This document shows, piece after piece, positions 1-7,743 of a stretch of DNA of 46,088 nucleotides (position 1 is its first letter; the number at the start of each line of letters is the position of its first letter). The position numbers and the translations under genes are program-made. The stretch is from Bacteroidales bacterium (GTDB taxonomy: Bacteria > Bacteroidota > Bacteroidia > Bacteroidales > Bacteroidaceae). The stretch is taken from assembly GCA_018064685.1 (NCBI GenBank), contig JAGHUS010000010.1, positions 1 to 46,088 on the forward strand, written 5' to 3'. The notes beneath the pieces are model-generated. The model was not told the DNA's origin and searched no databases. It worked only from the letters and a program-made list of their open reading frames with translations.

Positions 1-73
1 AAACTACAACTAACGAAGAGAAAGAAAAACAAATAATAAATAACAAATTAATTAATCTTAAAAATTAAACAAA
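1..73. other. Left edge, upstream of exbB
   Basis: This is an AT-rich, purine-rich leader with no coding frame. I do not see a clear TAnnTTTG promoter box here, so the promoter of the exbB operon may lie outside the window, or the transcript may start further left. Confidence 0.4.
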
Positions 74-943
74 ATGAAAAAGTTATTTGCAATTATTGCA
101 ATGGTTGCTGTTTGCTCATTTGGTGCAACATCATCCGTAATGGCTCAAGACACTCCTGCTGAAGCTGCTGCTACCGAGCAGGTAGACTCTACAAGTGAGG
201 CTGCTGCTGTTGATTCTGCAGCCGTAGATACTGAGGCTGAGGCAGCTCCCGCTGAAGTAGCCGAGACTACTACTGCCACCGAAGAAGAGAACACCAGCTT
301 GTACAAGGAGCTGAAGACAAAGTTCATCGAGGGTGGTGCTGGCTTCATGGCACTCGTTGCTATCGCACTCGTTTTGGGTCTTGCTCTCTGTATCGAGCGT
401 ATCATCTACCTGAGCCTCGCTGGTGTTAACACCCGTCAGTTCACTGCCAACCTGGCAAGCATGGTTGCTGCTGGCAAGGTAAAGGAGGCTGTTCAGCTCG
501 CTTCTAGCACTCGCGGTCCTGTTGCTGCTGTCAGCAAGAAGGCTTTGGCTTGCTTGGATAGCGAGGATCAGAACGACATCGCTACCATCGAGCGTACCAT
601 CAACATGGAGGCTGAGGTTCAGGGCACCTACCTCGAGGAGAACTGCTCTTGGATCACCCTCTTCATCGCCATGGCTCCCTCACTCGGATTCTTGGGTACT
701 GTGATCGGTATGGTACAGGCATTCGATGACATCCAGAAGGCTGGTGATATCAGTCCTACCGTTGTTGCCGGTGGTATGAAGGTCGCTTTGATCACCACCA
801 TCTTCGGTATCGTTGTTGCTTTGATTCTTCAGATTTTCTACAACTACATCCTGTCACGCGTTGAGGCACTTACCTCTAACATGGAGGAGGCTGCTCAGGA
901 GCTGCTCGTTATGTGTGTTAAGTCTGACAAGTGCAAGAAGTAA
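74..943 (+). CDS. exbB: MotA/TolQ/ExbB proton channel family protein
   Basis: Inner-membrane subunit of a TonB-type motor that couples the proton gradient to outer-membrane transport. Residues 1-24 look like a signal peptide ending at MAQ. Residues 25-75 are rich in Ala, Glu and Thr and low in complexity, and probably periplasmic. Three membrane segments follow, at about 88-110, 193-215 and 236-260. The second holds the family-typical stretch APSLGFLGTVIGMVQAF, and the large cytoplasmic loop lies between the first two. At 289 residues it is longer than E. coli ExbB because of the N-terminal extension, which is common in Bacteroidetes. It is the first gene of a four-gene operon with a small membrane protein and two exbD genes. 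TolQ is the alternative reading, but no tolA, tolB or pal follows. Confidence 0.9.
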   Translation: MKKLFAIIAMVAVCSFGATSSVMAQDTPAEAAATEQVDSTSEAAAVDSAAVDTEAEAAPAEVAETTTATEEENTSLYKELKTKFIEGGAGFMALVAIALVLGLALCIERIIYLSLAGVNTRQFTANLASMVAAGKVKEAVQLASSTRGPVAAVSKKALACLDSEDQNDIATIERTINMEAEVQGTYLEENCSWITLFIAMAPSLGFLGTVIGMVQAFDDIQKAGDISPTVVAGGMKVALITTIFGIVVALILQIFYNYILSRVEALTSNMEEAAQELLVMCVKSDKCKK

Positions 944-971
944 TAAACCCATTTGAAAAAGAGATTCTATT

Positions 972-1436
972 ATGAAAACGCAAAATTTATCCAAACTCAT
1001 AATGTGGATTTGCGTGGCAGTAATTGTAGTCGTTCTGGGCCTCTTCATCTTCGTAGGATACGATACTCCTAGTGAGGAGATTGCCGACAAGAACGATCCT
1101 CAATTCACCAGCCTGCTTATCTACACAACGTATGCTTTCATCGGCATACTGGGTGCACTTACTCTTGTCAACTTTGCCATGGCAATCTTCAAGAACAAGG
1201 ACACCGGCTTGATTCGCGTATTCGTTGCTTGCGCAGCAGCTCTTGCGCTCTATTTCATCTTCCGCCTCATCTTCGGTGGCCAGGTAGCTCCCGAAGGCGC
1301 TGAGTACACAGGCGATGATATGGCCGTTGCTGACGCATACATCTATACAATTGGCATTCTGTTCGTTGTTACGATCCTCATCCTTGCAGCTAACTTCGTA
1401 ATGGGTATCGTTAAGGGTCTCGGCGGCAAGAAATAA
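972..1436 (+). CDS. Small four-segment membrane protein of the exb operon
   Basis: I cannot assign this 154-residue protein to a named family. It has four hydrophobic segments at about residues 10-31, 48-74, 80-103 and 121-148, and a short basic tail ending GLGGKK. It starts 28 bp after exbB and ends 25 bp before the first exbD, on the same strand, so it is almost certainly cotranscribed with them. Its position suggests an accessory membrane subunit of the ExbB-ExbD complex, but that is inference from location only. Confidence 0.8.
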   Translation: MKTQNLSKLIMWICVAVIVVVLGLFIFVGYDTPSEEIADKNDPQFTSLLIYTTYAFIGILGALTLVNFAMAIFKNKDTGLIRVFVACAAALALYFIFRLIFGGQVAPEGAEYTGDDMAVADAYIYTIGILFVVTILILAANFVMGIVKGLGGKK

Positions 1437-1461
1437 TAAACTATAAAAAAGAAATCGAGTT

Positions 1462-2082
1462 ATGGCAAAAAAGAAGAAAAAAATGCCTGGTTTGAACACT
1501 AGTTCAACCGCCGATATCTCTTTTATGCTGCTCATCTTCTTCCTGGTAACCACATCAATGGACTCGGACAAGGGTCTTCTCAGACAATTGCCTCCTCCAC
1601 CCGAAAACCAGGACCAGACCGTACAGATCAACGAAAGAAACATCTTTACGATAAGTATTGCTTCCAGCGGAAAGATGGTAATCTGTGGCGATTACTCAAA
1701 TCCCGTAGAGACATCCCCCGCCGAACTGAAGCAATTGCGTGAGCAAGTAAAAGAATTCATTAAGGGTAATCCTCATCCCCACTCAACAGAGCGTCCCGAT
1801 GTCGAGATTCTTGACGTAAACGGCAAGCCTACTGTTTGCTACACCAAGCACGTCATCTCACTCCAGGCAGACCGCGGTACTCCATACGAGAAGTATTTCG
1901 ACGTACAGAACGAGATCGTAGCTGCCTACAACGAGGTACGTGAGGCTAAGAGCAAGGAAATGGGCAACTACAAGCCCTTTGCTGAGCTGGACGAAGAGAG
2001 ACAAGCACCGATCAAGGCTATCTATCCTCAGAAGATTTCAGAGGCAGAGCCTATCAACTATGCTGAAAAATTTGCACAATAA
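1462..2082 (+). CDS. exbD: ExbD/TolR family biopolymer transport protein (first copy)
   Basis: Single-pass inner-membrane subunit of the ExbB-ExbD proton channel. A very basic cytoplasmic start (MAKKKKKMPG) precedes the single membrane segment at about residues 16-34. That segment contains Asp18 in STADISFMLLIFF, the position of the conserved proton-carrying aspartate of ExbD. The periplasmic part, residues 35-206, is longer than the usual 140-residue family length and carries extra sequence in its middle. The second exbD follows after 14 bp. Two non-identical ExbD proteins in one operon are common in Bacteroidetes and suggest a mixed ExbD dimer. Confidence 0.88.
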   Translation: MAKKKKKMPGLNTSSTADISFMLLIFFLVTTSMDSDKGLLRQLPPPPENQDQTVQINERNIFTISIASSGKMVICGDYSNPVETSPAELKQLREQVKEFIKGNPHPHSTERPDVEILDVNGKPTVCYTKHVISLQADRGTPYEKYFDVQNEIVAAYNEVREAKSKEMGNYKPFAELDEERQAPIKAIYPQKISEAEPINYAEKFAQ

Positions 2083-2096
2083 GAAAGTAAAGAACT

Positions 2097-2555
2097 ATGG
2101 CAGGATTTAAGAAAAAAGAAAGTCGCGAGATGCCAGAGTTGAGTACCTCATCTCTGCCCGACTTGATCTTCACCATTTTGTTCTTCTTCATGATGGTTAC
2201 CACCATGCGTGAGGTTACTCTTAAGGTGAAGTTCACAACCCCTCAGGGAACTGAACTGGTAAAGCTCGAGCATAAGTCTGATGTATCATTTATCTATGTA
2301 GGTCCTCCAACCGACAATCTGCGTGGCCAGTTCGGTACTGGTACCCGTATCCAGTTGAACGACCGCTATGCCGACACTCGTGAGATTATGGACTTCGTAG
2401 CACAGGAGCGCGAAGGCATGATGGACCAGTCAAAGCAGATCATCTCACTCAAGGCTGACAAGGAGACCCAGATGGGTGTCATCACCGACATCAAGGAGAT
2501 TCTTCGTAAGTCGTATGCTCTCAAGTTGAATTACTCTGCTACACAGAGAAACTAA
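2097..2555 (+). CDS. exbD: ExbD/TolR family biopolymer transport protein (second copy)
   Basis: Second ExbD subunit of the operon, 152 residues, close to the usual family length. A basic cytoplasmic start is followed by one membrane segment at about residues 20-36, with the conserved aspartate as Asp22 in SLPDLIFTILFFFMM. The remainder is a periplasmic domain. It shares the (M)PEL/LNTSS layout before the membrane segment with the upstream exbD, but the periplasmic halves have diverged. It is the last gene of the operon and is followed 20 bp later by a strong intrinsic terminator. No tonB gene is present in the window. Confidence 0.88.
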   Translation: MAGFKKKESREMPELSTSSLPDLIFTILFFFMMVTTMREVTLKVKFTTPQGTELVKLEHKSDVSFIYVGPPTDNLRGQFGTGTRIQLNDRYADTREIMDFVAQEREGMMDQSKQIISLKADKETQMGVITDIKEILRKSYALKLNYSATQRN

Positions 2556-2575
2556 TATTCAATAATACATCATCA

Positions 2576-2612
2576 AACGGCGACATGCATTCAAGTATGT
2601 CGCCGTTTTTTT
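2576..2612 (+). terminator. Rho-independent terminator of the exb operon
   Basis: A perfect 11-bp inverted repeat, AACGGCGACAT / ATGTCGCCGTT, encloses a 10-nt loop and is followed by a run of T. It lies 20 bp after the stop of the second exbD and separates that operon from the regulator gene downstream. Confidence 0.92.
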
Positions 2613-2696
2613 GGACATTTAGTAATGCAAAAAGGATAACAAGGGTACTTTCATTGATTTTAACAGGAAAAGTGGTGGTGTTACCCATTTTTTTTG

Positions 2697-2704
2697 TACT
2701 TTTG
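2697..2704 (+). promoter_or_regulatory. Bacteroidetes -7 box for the Lrp-family gene
   Basis: TACTTTTG matches the Bacteroidetes -7 consensus TAnnTTTG. I do not see a good TTTG at -33. The box overlaps the first codons of a longer open frame beginning at 2694, so that frame start cannot be used. Transcription would begin near 2711, leaving a leader of about 13 nt before the ATG at 2724. Confidence 0.65.
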
Positions 2705-2723
2705 CAAAAAGAATTATTTATAT

Positions 2724-3188
2724 ATGGCAAATTATCACCTTGACTCATTAGACCAGAAGATCCTTTCGATGGTAGCAGACGATGCACGTATTGCATTTCT
2801 GGAGGTAGCACGCGAGTGCGGCGTATCGGGCGCAGCCATACACCAGCGCATACAGAAACTCACCTCATTGGGTGTACTCAAAGGTTCGCAGTTTGTGCTC
2901 GACCCCGAGCTTATAGGCTACAGCACATGTGCCTTCGTAGGACTGTTCCTGAAGGATCCATCCGACTTTGACAAAGTGATGGAGGAACTGTACAAGATAC
3001 CCGAAGTGGTGGAGTGCCACTACACAACGGGCAACTACGACATGTTCATCAAGCTCTATGCACGCGACAACCACCATCTGCTCAGCCTCATCCACGACCG
3101 TCTGCAGAACATCGGCATACAGCGCAGCGAGACCATCATATCGTTCAACGAGGCCTTCAAGCGCCAGATGCCCATTCCTAAAGACTGA
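2724..3188 (+). CDS. Lrp/AsnC family transcriptional regulator
   Basis: DNA-binding regulator of the feast/famine family, 154 residues. The N-terminal winged helix-turn-helix covers about residues 5-55, with the recognition region VARECGVSGAAIHQRIQKL. The RAM ligand-binding and oligomerisation domain follows from about 70 to 150, with VVECHYTTGNYDMFIKLYA as the typical strand-turn. I chose the ATG at 2724 over the in-frame ATG at 2694 because a promoter box covers 2697-2704. folA lies 60 bp downstream on the same strand and may be cotranscribed. The effector is unknown, though amino acids are usual for the family. Confidence 0.9.
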   Translation: MANYHLDSLDQKILSMVADDARIAFLEVARECGVSGAAIHQRIQKLTSLGVLKGSQFVLDPELIGYSTCAFVGLFLKDPSDFDKVMEELYKIPEVVECHYTTGNYDMFIKLYARDNHHLLSLIHDRLQNIGIQRSETIISFNEAFKRQMPIPKD

Positions 3189-3248
3189 CAGGCTAGCGAC
3201 TCTGCATAGAAAGAAAAAGAAACATATCAGATACCAAGCTCGATAAAT

Positions 3249-3734
3249 ATGATAACACTCATTGCGGCAGTAGCCGAGAACATGGCAATTGGATACCAGA
3301 ACAAACTGCTGTACTGGCTTCCCAACGACCTGAAGCGCTTCAAGTCACTGACCACCGGCCACACTATCATCATGGGCCGCAAGACCTTCGAGTCATTCCC
3401 CAAAGGTGCACTGCCCAACCGTCGCAACGTGGTGCTGAGCCGCAACGGAGCCACCTTCCCCGGTGCAGAGACCTACCCCACCCTCGAAGCAGCTCTAGCC
3501 TCATGCAGCCCCGACGAGGACATCTACATCCTCGGCGGAGCAAGTGTATACGAGCAGGCCATGCCCCTTGCCGACCGGTTATGCCTGACAGAGATTGCCG
3601 ACACTCCCAAAGAGGCTGATGCCTACTTCCCCACATTCGACAAAGCAGAGTGGAAGGTGGAGTTGGACGAGGCACACGACACAGACGAGAAACACGCACA
3701 TCCATACCGTTTTGTGGACTACGTGAAAGCATAA
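3249..3734 (+). CDS. folA: Dihydrofolate reductase
   Basis: Reduces dihydrofolate to tetrahydrofolate with NADPH, for thymidylate, purine and methionine synthesis in the cytoplasm. Its 161 residues match the bacterial enzyme length. Visible hallmarks are the start MITLIAAVAENMAIG, LPNDLKRF with the catalytic acid Asp27, the NADPH-binding IIMGRKTFESF at about 40-50, and YILGGASVYEQ at about 93-103. It follows the Lrp-family gene by 60 bp. The DNA after its stop holds repeat arrays and no clear terminator. Confidence 0.95.
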   Translation: MITLIAAVAENMAIGYQNKLLYWLPNDLKRFKSLTTGHTIIMGRKTFESFPKGALPNRRNVVLSRNGATFPGAETYPTLEAALASCSPDEDIYILGGASVYEQAMPLADRLCLTEIADTPKEADAYFPTFDKAEWKVELDEAHDTDEKHAHPYRFVDYVKA

Positions 3735-3756
3735 GGCCCACTGGGGCAGCCTGATT

Positions 3757-3844
3757 CAAAATCGCTGCGGTTTTATTTCAAAATCGCTGCGGTTTTGATT
3801 TAAAATCGCTGCGGTTTTGTTTCAAAACCGGTGCGATTTTGTTT
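3757..3844. repeat. Tandem array A: four 22-bp palindromic units
   Basis: Four consecutive 22-bp units start at 3757, 3779, 3801 and 3823. Units 1-3 share the core AAAATCGCTGCGGTTTT, which as RNA folds into a 7-bp hairpin (one U-G pair) with loop CUG. Unit 4 reads AAAACCGGTGCGATTTT, which is close to the reverse complement of the others, so it is inverted. The array lies at the tail-to-tail junction of folA and the minus-strand gene at 4719. Confidence 0.9.
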
Positions 3845-3998
3845 CAATTACAGCAATAACAACATCGTTTATAGCGTAGTAAAATCAGACCACCAGGAGA
3901 AAGCCTGTATGCAGGCTAAAAAAGAAAACACCACCTTTCAGAAAGATGTAGGCTGACGGCCATAATGCATCTTTAGCTTTACTCCGATAAGAGCAAAA

Positions 3999-4190
3999 TA
4001 TCATAGAGCCTATCATGGGGCCTATCGTGGGACCTATCATGGGGCCTATCGTGGGACCTATCGTGGGACCTATCGTGGGACCTATCGTGAGACCCATCGT
4101 GGGACCCATCGTGGGACCCATAATGGGACCTATCATGGGACCTATCGTGGGACCCATCATGGGACCTATTGTGGGACCTATTGTGGGACC
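3999..4190. repeat. Tandem array B: sixteen 12-bp units
   Basis: Sixteen units of 12 bp run without interruption. The consensus is TATCGTGGGACC, with single-base variants such as TATCATGGGGCC and CATCGTGGGACC. Because 12 is a multiple of three, several frames on both strands stay open, encoding four-residue repeats such as GPIV on the plus strand and GPTI on the minus strand. I found no promoter or plausible start that makes any of these frames a convincing gene, although a minus-strand product cannot be ruled out. Confidence 0.95.
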
Positions 4191-4193
4191 CAT

Positions 4194-4271
4194 AAACAAA
4201 GAAGAAAGAGAAAAGAAGAAAGTTTTTCCCCCTGCACCCCTTTTATAAAGAAGAAATAGATAAAGAAGAAA
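4194..4271. repeat. 78-bp array flank, copy 1
   Basis: This stretch follows array B. It is a purine-rich tract (AAGAAGAAAGAGAAAAGAAG) around a CCCCCTGCACCCC centre, then another purine tract. It matches 4493-4570 at 77 of 78 positions. A second shared block with GCGCGCATAAATAAATAAGC follows at 4310-4341, again matched after copy 2 at 4599-4628. The spacer between the two blocks is unrelated in the two copies (38 and 28 bp). Confidence 0.9.
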
Positions 4272-4345
4272 GGTGGGAAGAGTAGAGTCAAAGAAAAGAT
4301 CAAAGAGATGCGCGCATAAATAAATAAGCAAAAAAGCTTATATCC

Positions 4346-4489
4346 GTGAGTATACCTACAAATGTACCTGTGAATATACCTGTCAATGTACCTGTGAGTG
4401 TACCTGTGAGTGTACCTACAAATGTACCTGTGAATGTACCTACAAATGTACCTGTGAATATACCTGTCAATGTACCTGTGAATGTACCT
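4346..4489. repeat. Tandem array C: twelve 12-bp units
   Basis: Twelve 12-bp units end in ACCT, with the consensus GTGAATGTACCT and the variants ACAAATGTACCT, GTCAATGTACCT and GTGAGTGTACCT. The units share only a GnACCTnT core with those of array B, but the DNA that follows both arrays is nearly identical. The variants recur in a patterned order, which suggests growth by block duplication. All frames across it are open, for the same length reason as in array B. Confidence 0.95.
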
Positions 4490-4492
4490 AGA

Positions 4493-4570
4493 AAACAAAG
4501 AAGAAAGAGAAAAGAAGAAAGTTTTTCCCCCTGCACCCCCTTTATAAAGAAGAAATAGATAAAGAAGAAA
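4493..4570. repeat. 78-bp array flank, copy 2
   Basis: Second copy of the purine-rich flank, differing from 4194-4271 only at the C/T position before TTTATAAAG. It directly follows array C, as copy 1 follows array B, so array plus flank make a cassette present twice. Between 4571 and 4718 I see the second shared block (4599-4628) and three copies of GTGGACA at exact 10-bp spacing (4640, 4650, 4660), and no gene. Confidence 0.9.
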
Positions 4571-4718
4571 CCGACGGAGGAGGTGGTGGAAAAAAAACGC
4601 GCGCATAAATAAATAAGCAAAAGCTTATTCATGCAGAAAGTGGACAAAAGTGGACAAATGTGGACAGCTAAGCTTTCGAGGCCTTATAATGGAGAGCGGA
4701 GGGTGAGTAAAGATTTGC

Positions 4719-5588
4719 CTATGAACAAAAATCATTATGGCATGTCTTATCAGTCTTATCCTTTTGTATAAAAATGAATAATATAAGGATAAAGAATGGG
4801 AGTATATAGACAAGAGATGACACCAACGAACTTTCGAAATTACCAACATAGTTTTGCATATAATAGTCAACAACCAGCATAACACAGAGTAAGAAGAAAG
4901 TAAGAACATAAAAAACAAAACGACGATAGCAAGGTTTTACTTCTTTATACAAATATCTGTAGAACCACACAATAAAGGAAGCGAATAAGAATAGATACAA
5001 ATAATTGTGACGCAATGAAATTTCTCCAAGCCCCATTCTATTCTCCTCAAAAAGCAAACTGCCTGAATAAACAACAAGATCGACAAAGAATTTATATAAA
5101 CACCAATAGATAGGCAAACAATAAGACTGGATATCCCAAATCGAAGAGGTTTTCACTGACCACGTTTCCAGTTTACGAACGAAAATGAGCAATAAGTTAG
5201 AAAGACAAAAATAAGGCACATTATCATACACATTAATTAGATACCAAATATTATCCTCAAAACTATCCACTTCATTTAACATATCCGCATAATACAAGAA
5301 AACAGAAACGGATTGAAGTAACAATAATATAAAATACACTTTTCTATTATTAGCTATTGAAACGATTAATTTTTGATACGCAAATGAAAGTATAGCTGAG
5401 TATGCGAAGATTAACGGAGATAAAATGATGAACTTACCAGTTGAAGCAACTATGTCAAAAGCACCATCCGGCAGAAAACTACACACAAAAGGCGGGTATG
5501 CAATGTTCACTACAATAAACAGTGCCTGAATAACAGGCAAACTCCAAAAGATGACTTTAACAATACAGATATAAACTTTTTTGGGCAT
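4719..5588 (-). CDS. AT-rich multi-pass membrane protein of unknown function
   Basis: I do not recognise a family for this 289-residue protein. It is strongly hydrophobic, with perhaps seven or eight membrane segments, among them residues about 10-28, 53-72, 84-100, 125-143, 165-180, 200-215, 228-245 and 258-275. The lysine- and aspartate-rich C-terminus ends KTDKTCHNDFCS. Base composition is much AT-richer than in the housekeeping genes around it, which may mean acquisition. The start at 5588 fits a Bacteroidetes promoter just upstream. The next gene upstream on the same strand is a TPR regulator with its own promoter, so any functional link is only by proximity. Confidence 0.7.
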   Translation of the reverse strand: MPKKVYICIVKVIFWSLPVIQALFIVVNIAYPPFVCSFLPDGAFDIVASTGKFIILSPLIFAYSAILSFAYQKLIVSIANNRKVYFILLLLQSVSVFLYYADMLNEVDSFEDNIWYLINVYDNVPYFCLSNLLLIFVRKLETWSVKTSSIWDIQSYCLPIYWCLYKFFVDLVVYSGSLLFEENRMGLGEISLRHNYLYLFLFASFIVWFYRYLYKEVKPCYRRFVFYVLTFFLLCVMLVVDYYMQNYVGNFESSLVSSLVYILPFFILILFIFIQKDKTDKTCHNDFCS

Positions 5589-5619
5589 GACAAAGAGTTT
5601 TAACTATCATTTTCTGCCG

Positions 5620-5651
5620 CAAAAGTATAGACAAAAGATGGAACGTGCAAT
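5620..5651 (-). promoter_or_regulatory. Promoter of the membrane protein gene at 4719-5588
   Basis: On the minus strand the -7 box TACTTTTG lies at 5627-5620, and an ATTG (one mismatch to TTTG) lies 20 bp upstream at 5651-5648. Transcription would begin near 5613, about 25 nt before the start codon. The rest of 5589-5815 shows no gene. Confidence 0.65.
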
Positions 5652-5815
5652 TTTTTTAATTACACTTTTTACACAAGGAAAATCGGTACAATGTATAAAT
5701 ATCTGTTTTTCTGGTAATAAGCAGTACTATTACATTTTTTACACTACCATATTTTCAAAAAGAAAAACAAATCGACAACATAATCCACTGCGCTTTGATT
5801 ACAGTAAATCCATTA

Positions 5816-7579
5816 TCATTTTAAAGCCAACAAATTTGCGCCAAGTGCTTTTGCACCAGACTTTCCAAAAATCTTTTTGTTAATACTAGATTTAATATTG
5901 GTGATTCGTTGAGAACTTCGTGACGTCAGGACTGCTATTTCCGAGGAAATGAAATTGAAACGAATAAGAACGCAGATATTGATTTCAAATTTTGAAAGAC
6001 CATAAGCCTTATTGCTTATAGTTGCAAAAAAAACAGGAAAGCCACTCTCGGCAATAACAGATAAACGCTCGAGTTCATCCTCCGTAGCCGTTAATCCTTG
6101 TACAGATAGTGTATGTAAGTGTTTAGCTATTTCGCAACCCACAATATTTCGTTCATCCCTCCATTGCTCCAAACTCACAGCATTAGCCTGATACATATCC
6201 AATGACGACTGAAGTTTCTGTATTTCTGCTTCTCTTTCCTGCGATTTCACCCTACAACAATGTAATTCATCTGCAGTTCTGTCCAAATCAGACAAAAGAT
6301 ACTGGTATTCACGATTCATCTTGATTTGATCGCGTTTCACCTTACGCAAGTGTTTTTGATAAACCATGTACATCACCAAAGAAACAAAAGCAGAAGCTAC
6401 AACAACAAGAAGAATCATAAAACGTAGTCCGGACACATTACGTTCAGCCACAAACACCTGTTCTTGAATTTTGGTATAATTATACAATGCTTGCATTCGA
6501 AACATCTGTTCTGATGACTGACTGCTTGTAACAGAATCACATAATTCGCAATACAACTTGGCGAATTTTACAACTGAATCAGGTTGATGTTTTGACGAGT
6601 AAGCATTTACCATTCCGCGATAAGATGCTTCCAACAGACGATAACGCTCGGCATCTAAAAAAGAACTTTTCCGAACACAGGTTTGTACACACCGATACAT
6701 TTGTATAGCAGAATCCGCTTCATCAATCATAGAATAATAGTGACCTTTGTTCTGGAAATATGCGGCATCAATTACTTCTTCGCATGAACTTTCCGGCGTA
6801 ATATTGACCTTTTTTTCGTATTCATGAAGCAGCCGACCTGTTTCAAGCGAATTCTGGCATTTGATTTGTGCATCTATCTTGATGGGATATATTAACATAG
6901 GATCTTCACGGAGCCCGTTTCTTTTAACAAAGCCGTCAATGCTGTCAATGATTGCTAGTGCCTGAGATACTTGATGAGAGTCGTATAAACAGCATGCTCT
7001 ATTCCACTTCAGACGAAGGGCAGAAAGCGTATCACCTATCTGCCACGCAATTTGCTCAGCTTTGATATCCTCTAACAGCTCGCTCTCAAATGCAGCTACG
7101 TTCTGATAAAGACCACCTAACTGACTATGAATAGCCATAAGAGTTTCCAAGTCACAAGTCTCATTGTCTCTATCGACAGCATCTACTGCAATATTCATAT
7201 ATTTAAGAGCAGATGGCGCATCACCTAAGTCACGATAAGCACACCCTACCATATAATTCGCTAACATTATTTCGTTGGCAGATCCGTGACTTCCGTAATA
7301 GTCGGCAACCTCAAGTACGATACTATCAGTTGTAAAATTGACAAATGCCTTATTTTGTGCTTGCGCATAAACTAGCTCAAATTTCATTTGCTGCGCCATA
7401 GGCCAAGCAGACTTCTCTTCCCTAATTTCATCAAGGATTGCCAGAGACGAGTCTGGCGTTACATCTATGAGCAATTGTGCATTTGCAATAACCCTCTCGA
7501 CCTTTTCATCATGAACTGTACAAGCAAACAAAACAACAAATAATGACAGGAAGACTATCCTTTTGGTGAAATATAACAT
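5816..7579 (-). CDS. TPR-containing membrane regulator with C-terminal helix-turn-helix (DUF6377-like)
   Basis: Bacteroidetes-type one-component regulator of 587 residues. Residues 1-20 look like a lipoprotein or signal sequence, with a possible lipobox LFAC and Cys20. Residues about 25-370 are helical, TPR-like repeats (for example PSALKYMNIAVDAV). A membrane segment follows at about 387-408, then a coiled coil rich in Lys, Glu and Gln to about 490. The C-terminus, LSKFEINICVLIRFN with ITNIKSSINKKIFG, resembles the LuxR-like DNA-binding end of this group. The layout suggests periplasmic sensing linked to a cytoplasmic DNA-binding tail. The gene is AT-rich and lies upstream of another AT-rich membrane protein gene that it might regulate. 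Confidence 0.75.
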   Translation of the reverse strand: MLYFTKRIVFLSLFVVLFACTVHDEKVERVIANAQLLIDVTPDSSLAILDEIREEKSAWPMAQQMKFELVYAQAQNKAFVNFTTDSIVLEVADYYGSHGSANEIMLANYMVGCAYRDLGDAPSALKYMNIAVDAVDRDNETCDLETLMAIHSQLGGLYQNVAAFESELLEDIKAEQIAWQIGDTLSALRLKWNRACCLYDSHQVSQALAIIDSIDGFVKRNGLREDPMLIYPIKIDAQIKCQNSLETGRLLHEYEKKVNITPESSCEEVIDAAYFQNKGHYYSMIDEADSAIQMYRCVQTCVRKSSFLDAERYRLLEASYRGMVNAYSSKHQPDSVVKFAKLYCELCDSVTSSQSSEQMFRMQALYNYTKIQEQVFVAERNVSGLRFMILLVVVASAFVSLVMYMVYQKHLRKVKRDQIKMNREYQYLLSDLDRTADELHCCRVKSQEREAEIQKLQSSLDMYQANAVSLEQWRDERNIVGCEIAKHLHTLSVQGLTATEDELERLSVIAESGFPVFFATISNKAYGLSKFEINICVLIRFNFISSEIAVLTSRSSQRITNIKSSINKKIFGKSGAKALGANLLALK

Positions 7580-7613
7580 AAATGTCTATTTAATACATTA
7601 TTATATATAATAG

Positions 7614-7644
7614 CAAAAATACGTATCTAGAATAAACACACAAA
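7614..7644 (-). promoter_or_regulatory. Promoter of the TPR regulator gene
   Basis: On the minus strand the -7 box TATTTTTG lies at 7621-7614, and TTTG lies at 7644-7641, with 19 bp between them. This is a full match to the Bacteroidetes consensus. Transcription would begin near 7607, about 28 nt before the start codon. Confidence 0.75.
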
Positions 7645-7677
7645 ACGAGATCAACTCAAACAACATTGTCAATAAAA

Positions 7678-7734
7678 TATAGCAGATGGCACAACTGTAT
7701 TGAACAATTGCACAATCTGCTATAACTAAAGATG
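7678..7734 (-). terminator. Possible terminator of the M16 protease gene
   Basis: A perfect 10-bp inverted repeat, TATAGCAGAT / ATCTGCTATA, encloses a 37-nt loop. It starts 10 bp after the protease stop codon and, on the minus strand, is followed by ATTTTATTG. The long loop makes this a weak candidate. Confidence 0.4.
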
Positions 7735-7743
7735 CAAGTATCA

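Noticed and set aside
2694..2723. Earlier start for the Lrp-family gene at 2694
   Set aside because: The region holds the promoter box TACTTTTG, and the family N-terminus begins at 2724.
3902..3917. AGCCTG/CAGGCT hairpin as a terminator of the minus-strand genes
   Set aside because: The stem is only 6 bp and no T run follows on either strand.
4640..4666. Replication origin iterons
   Set aside because: Three short motifs without a replication gene or DnaA boxes nearby are not enough.
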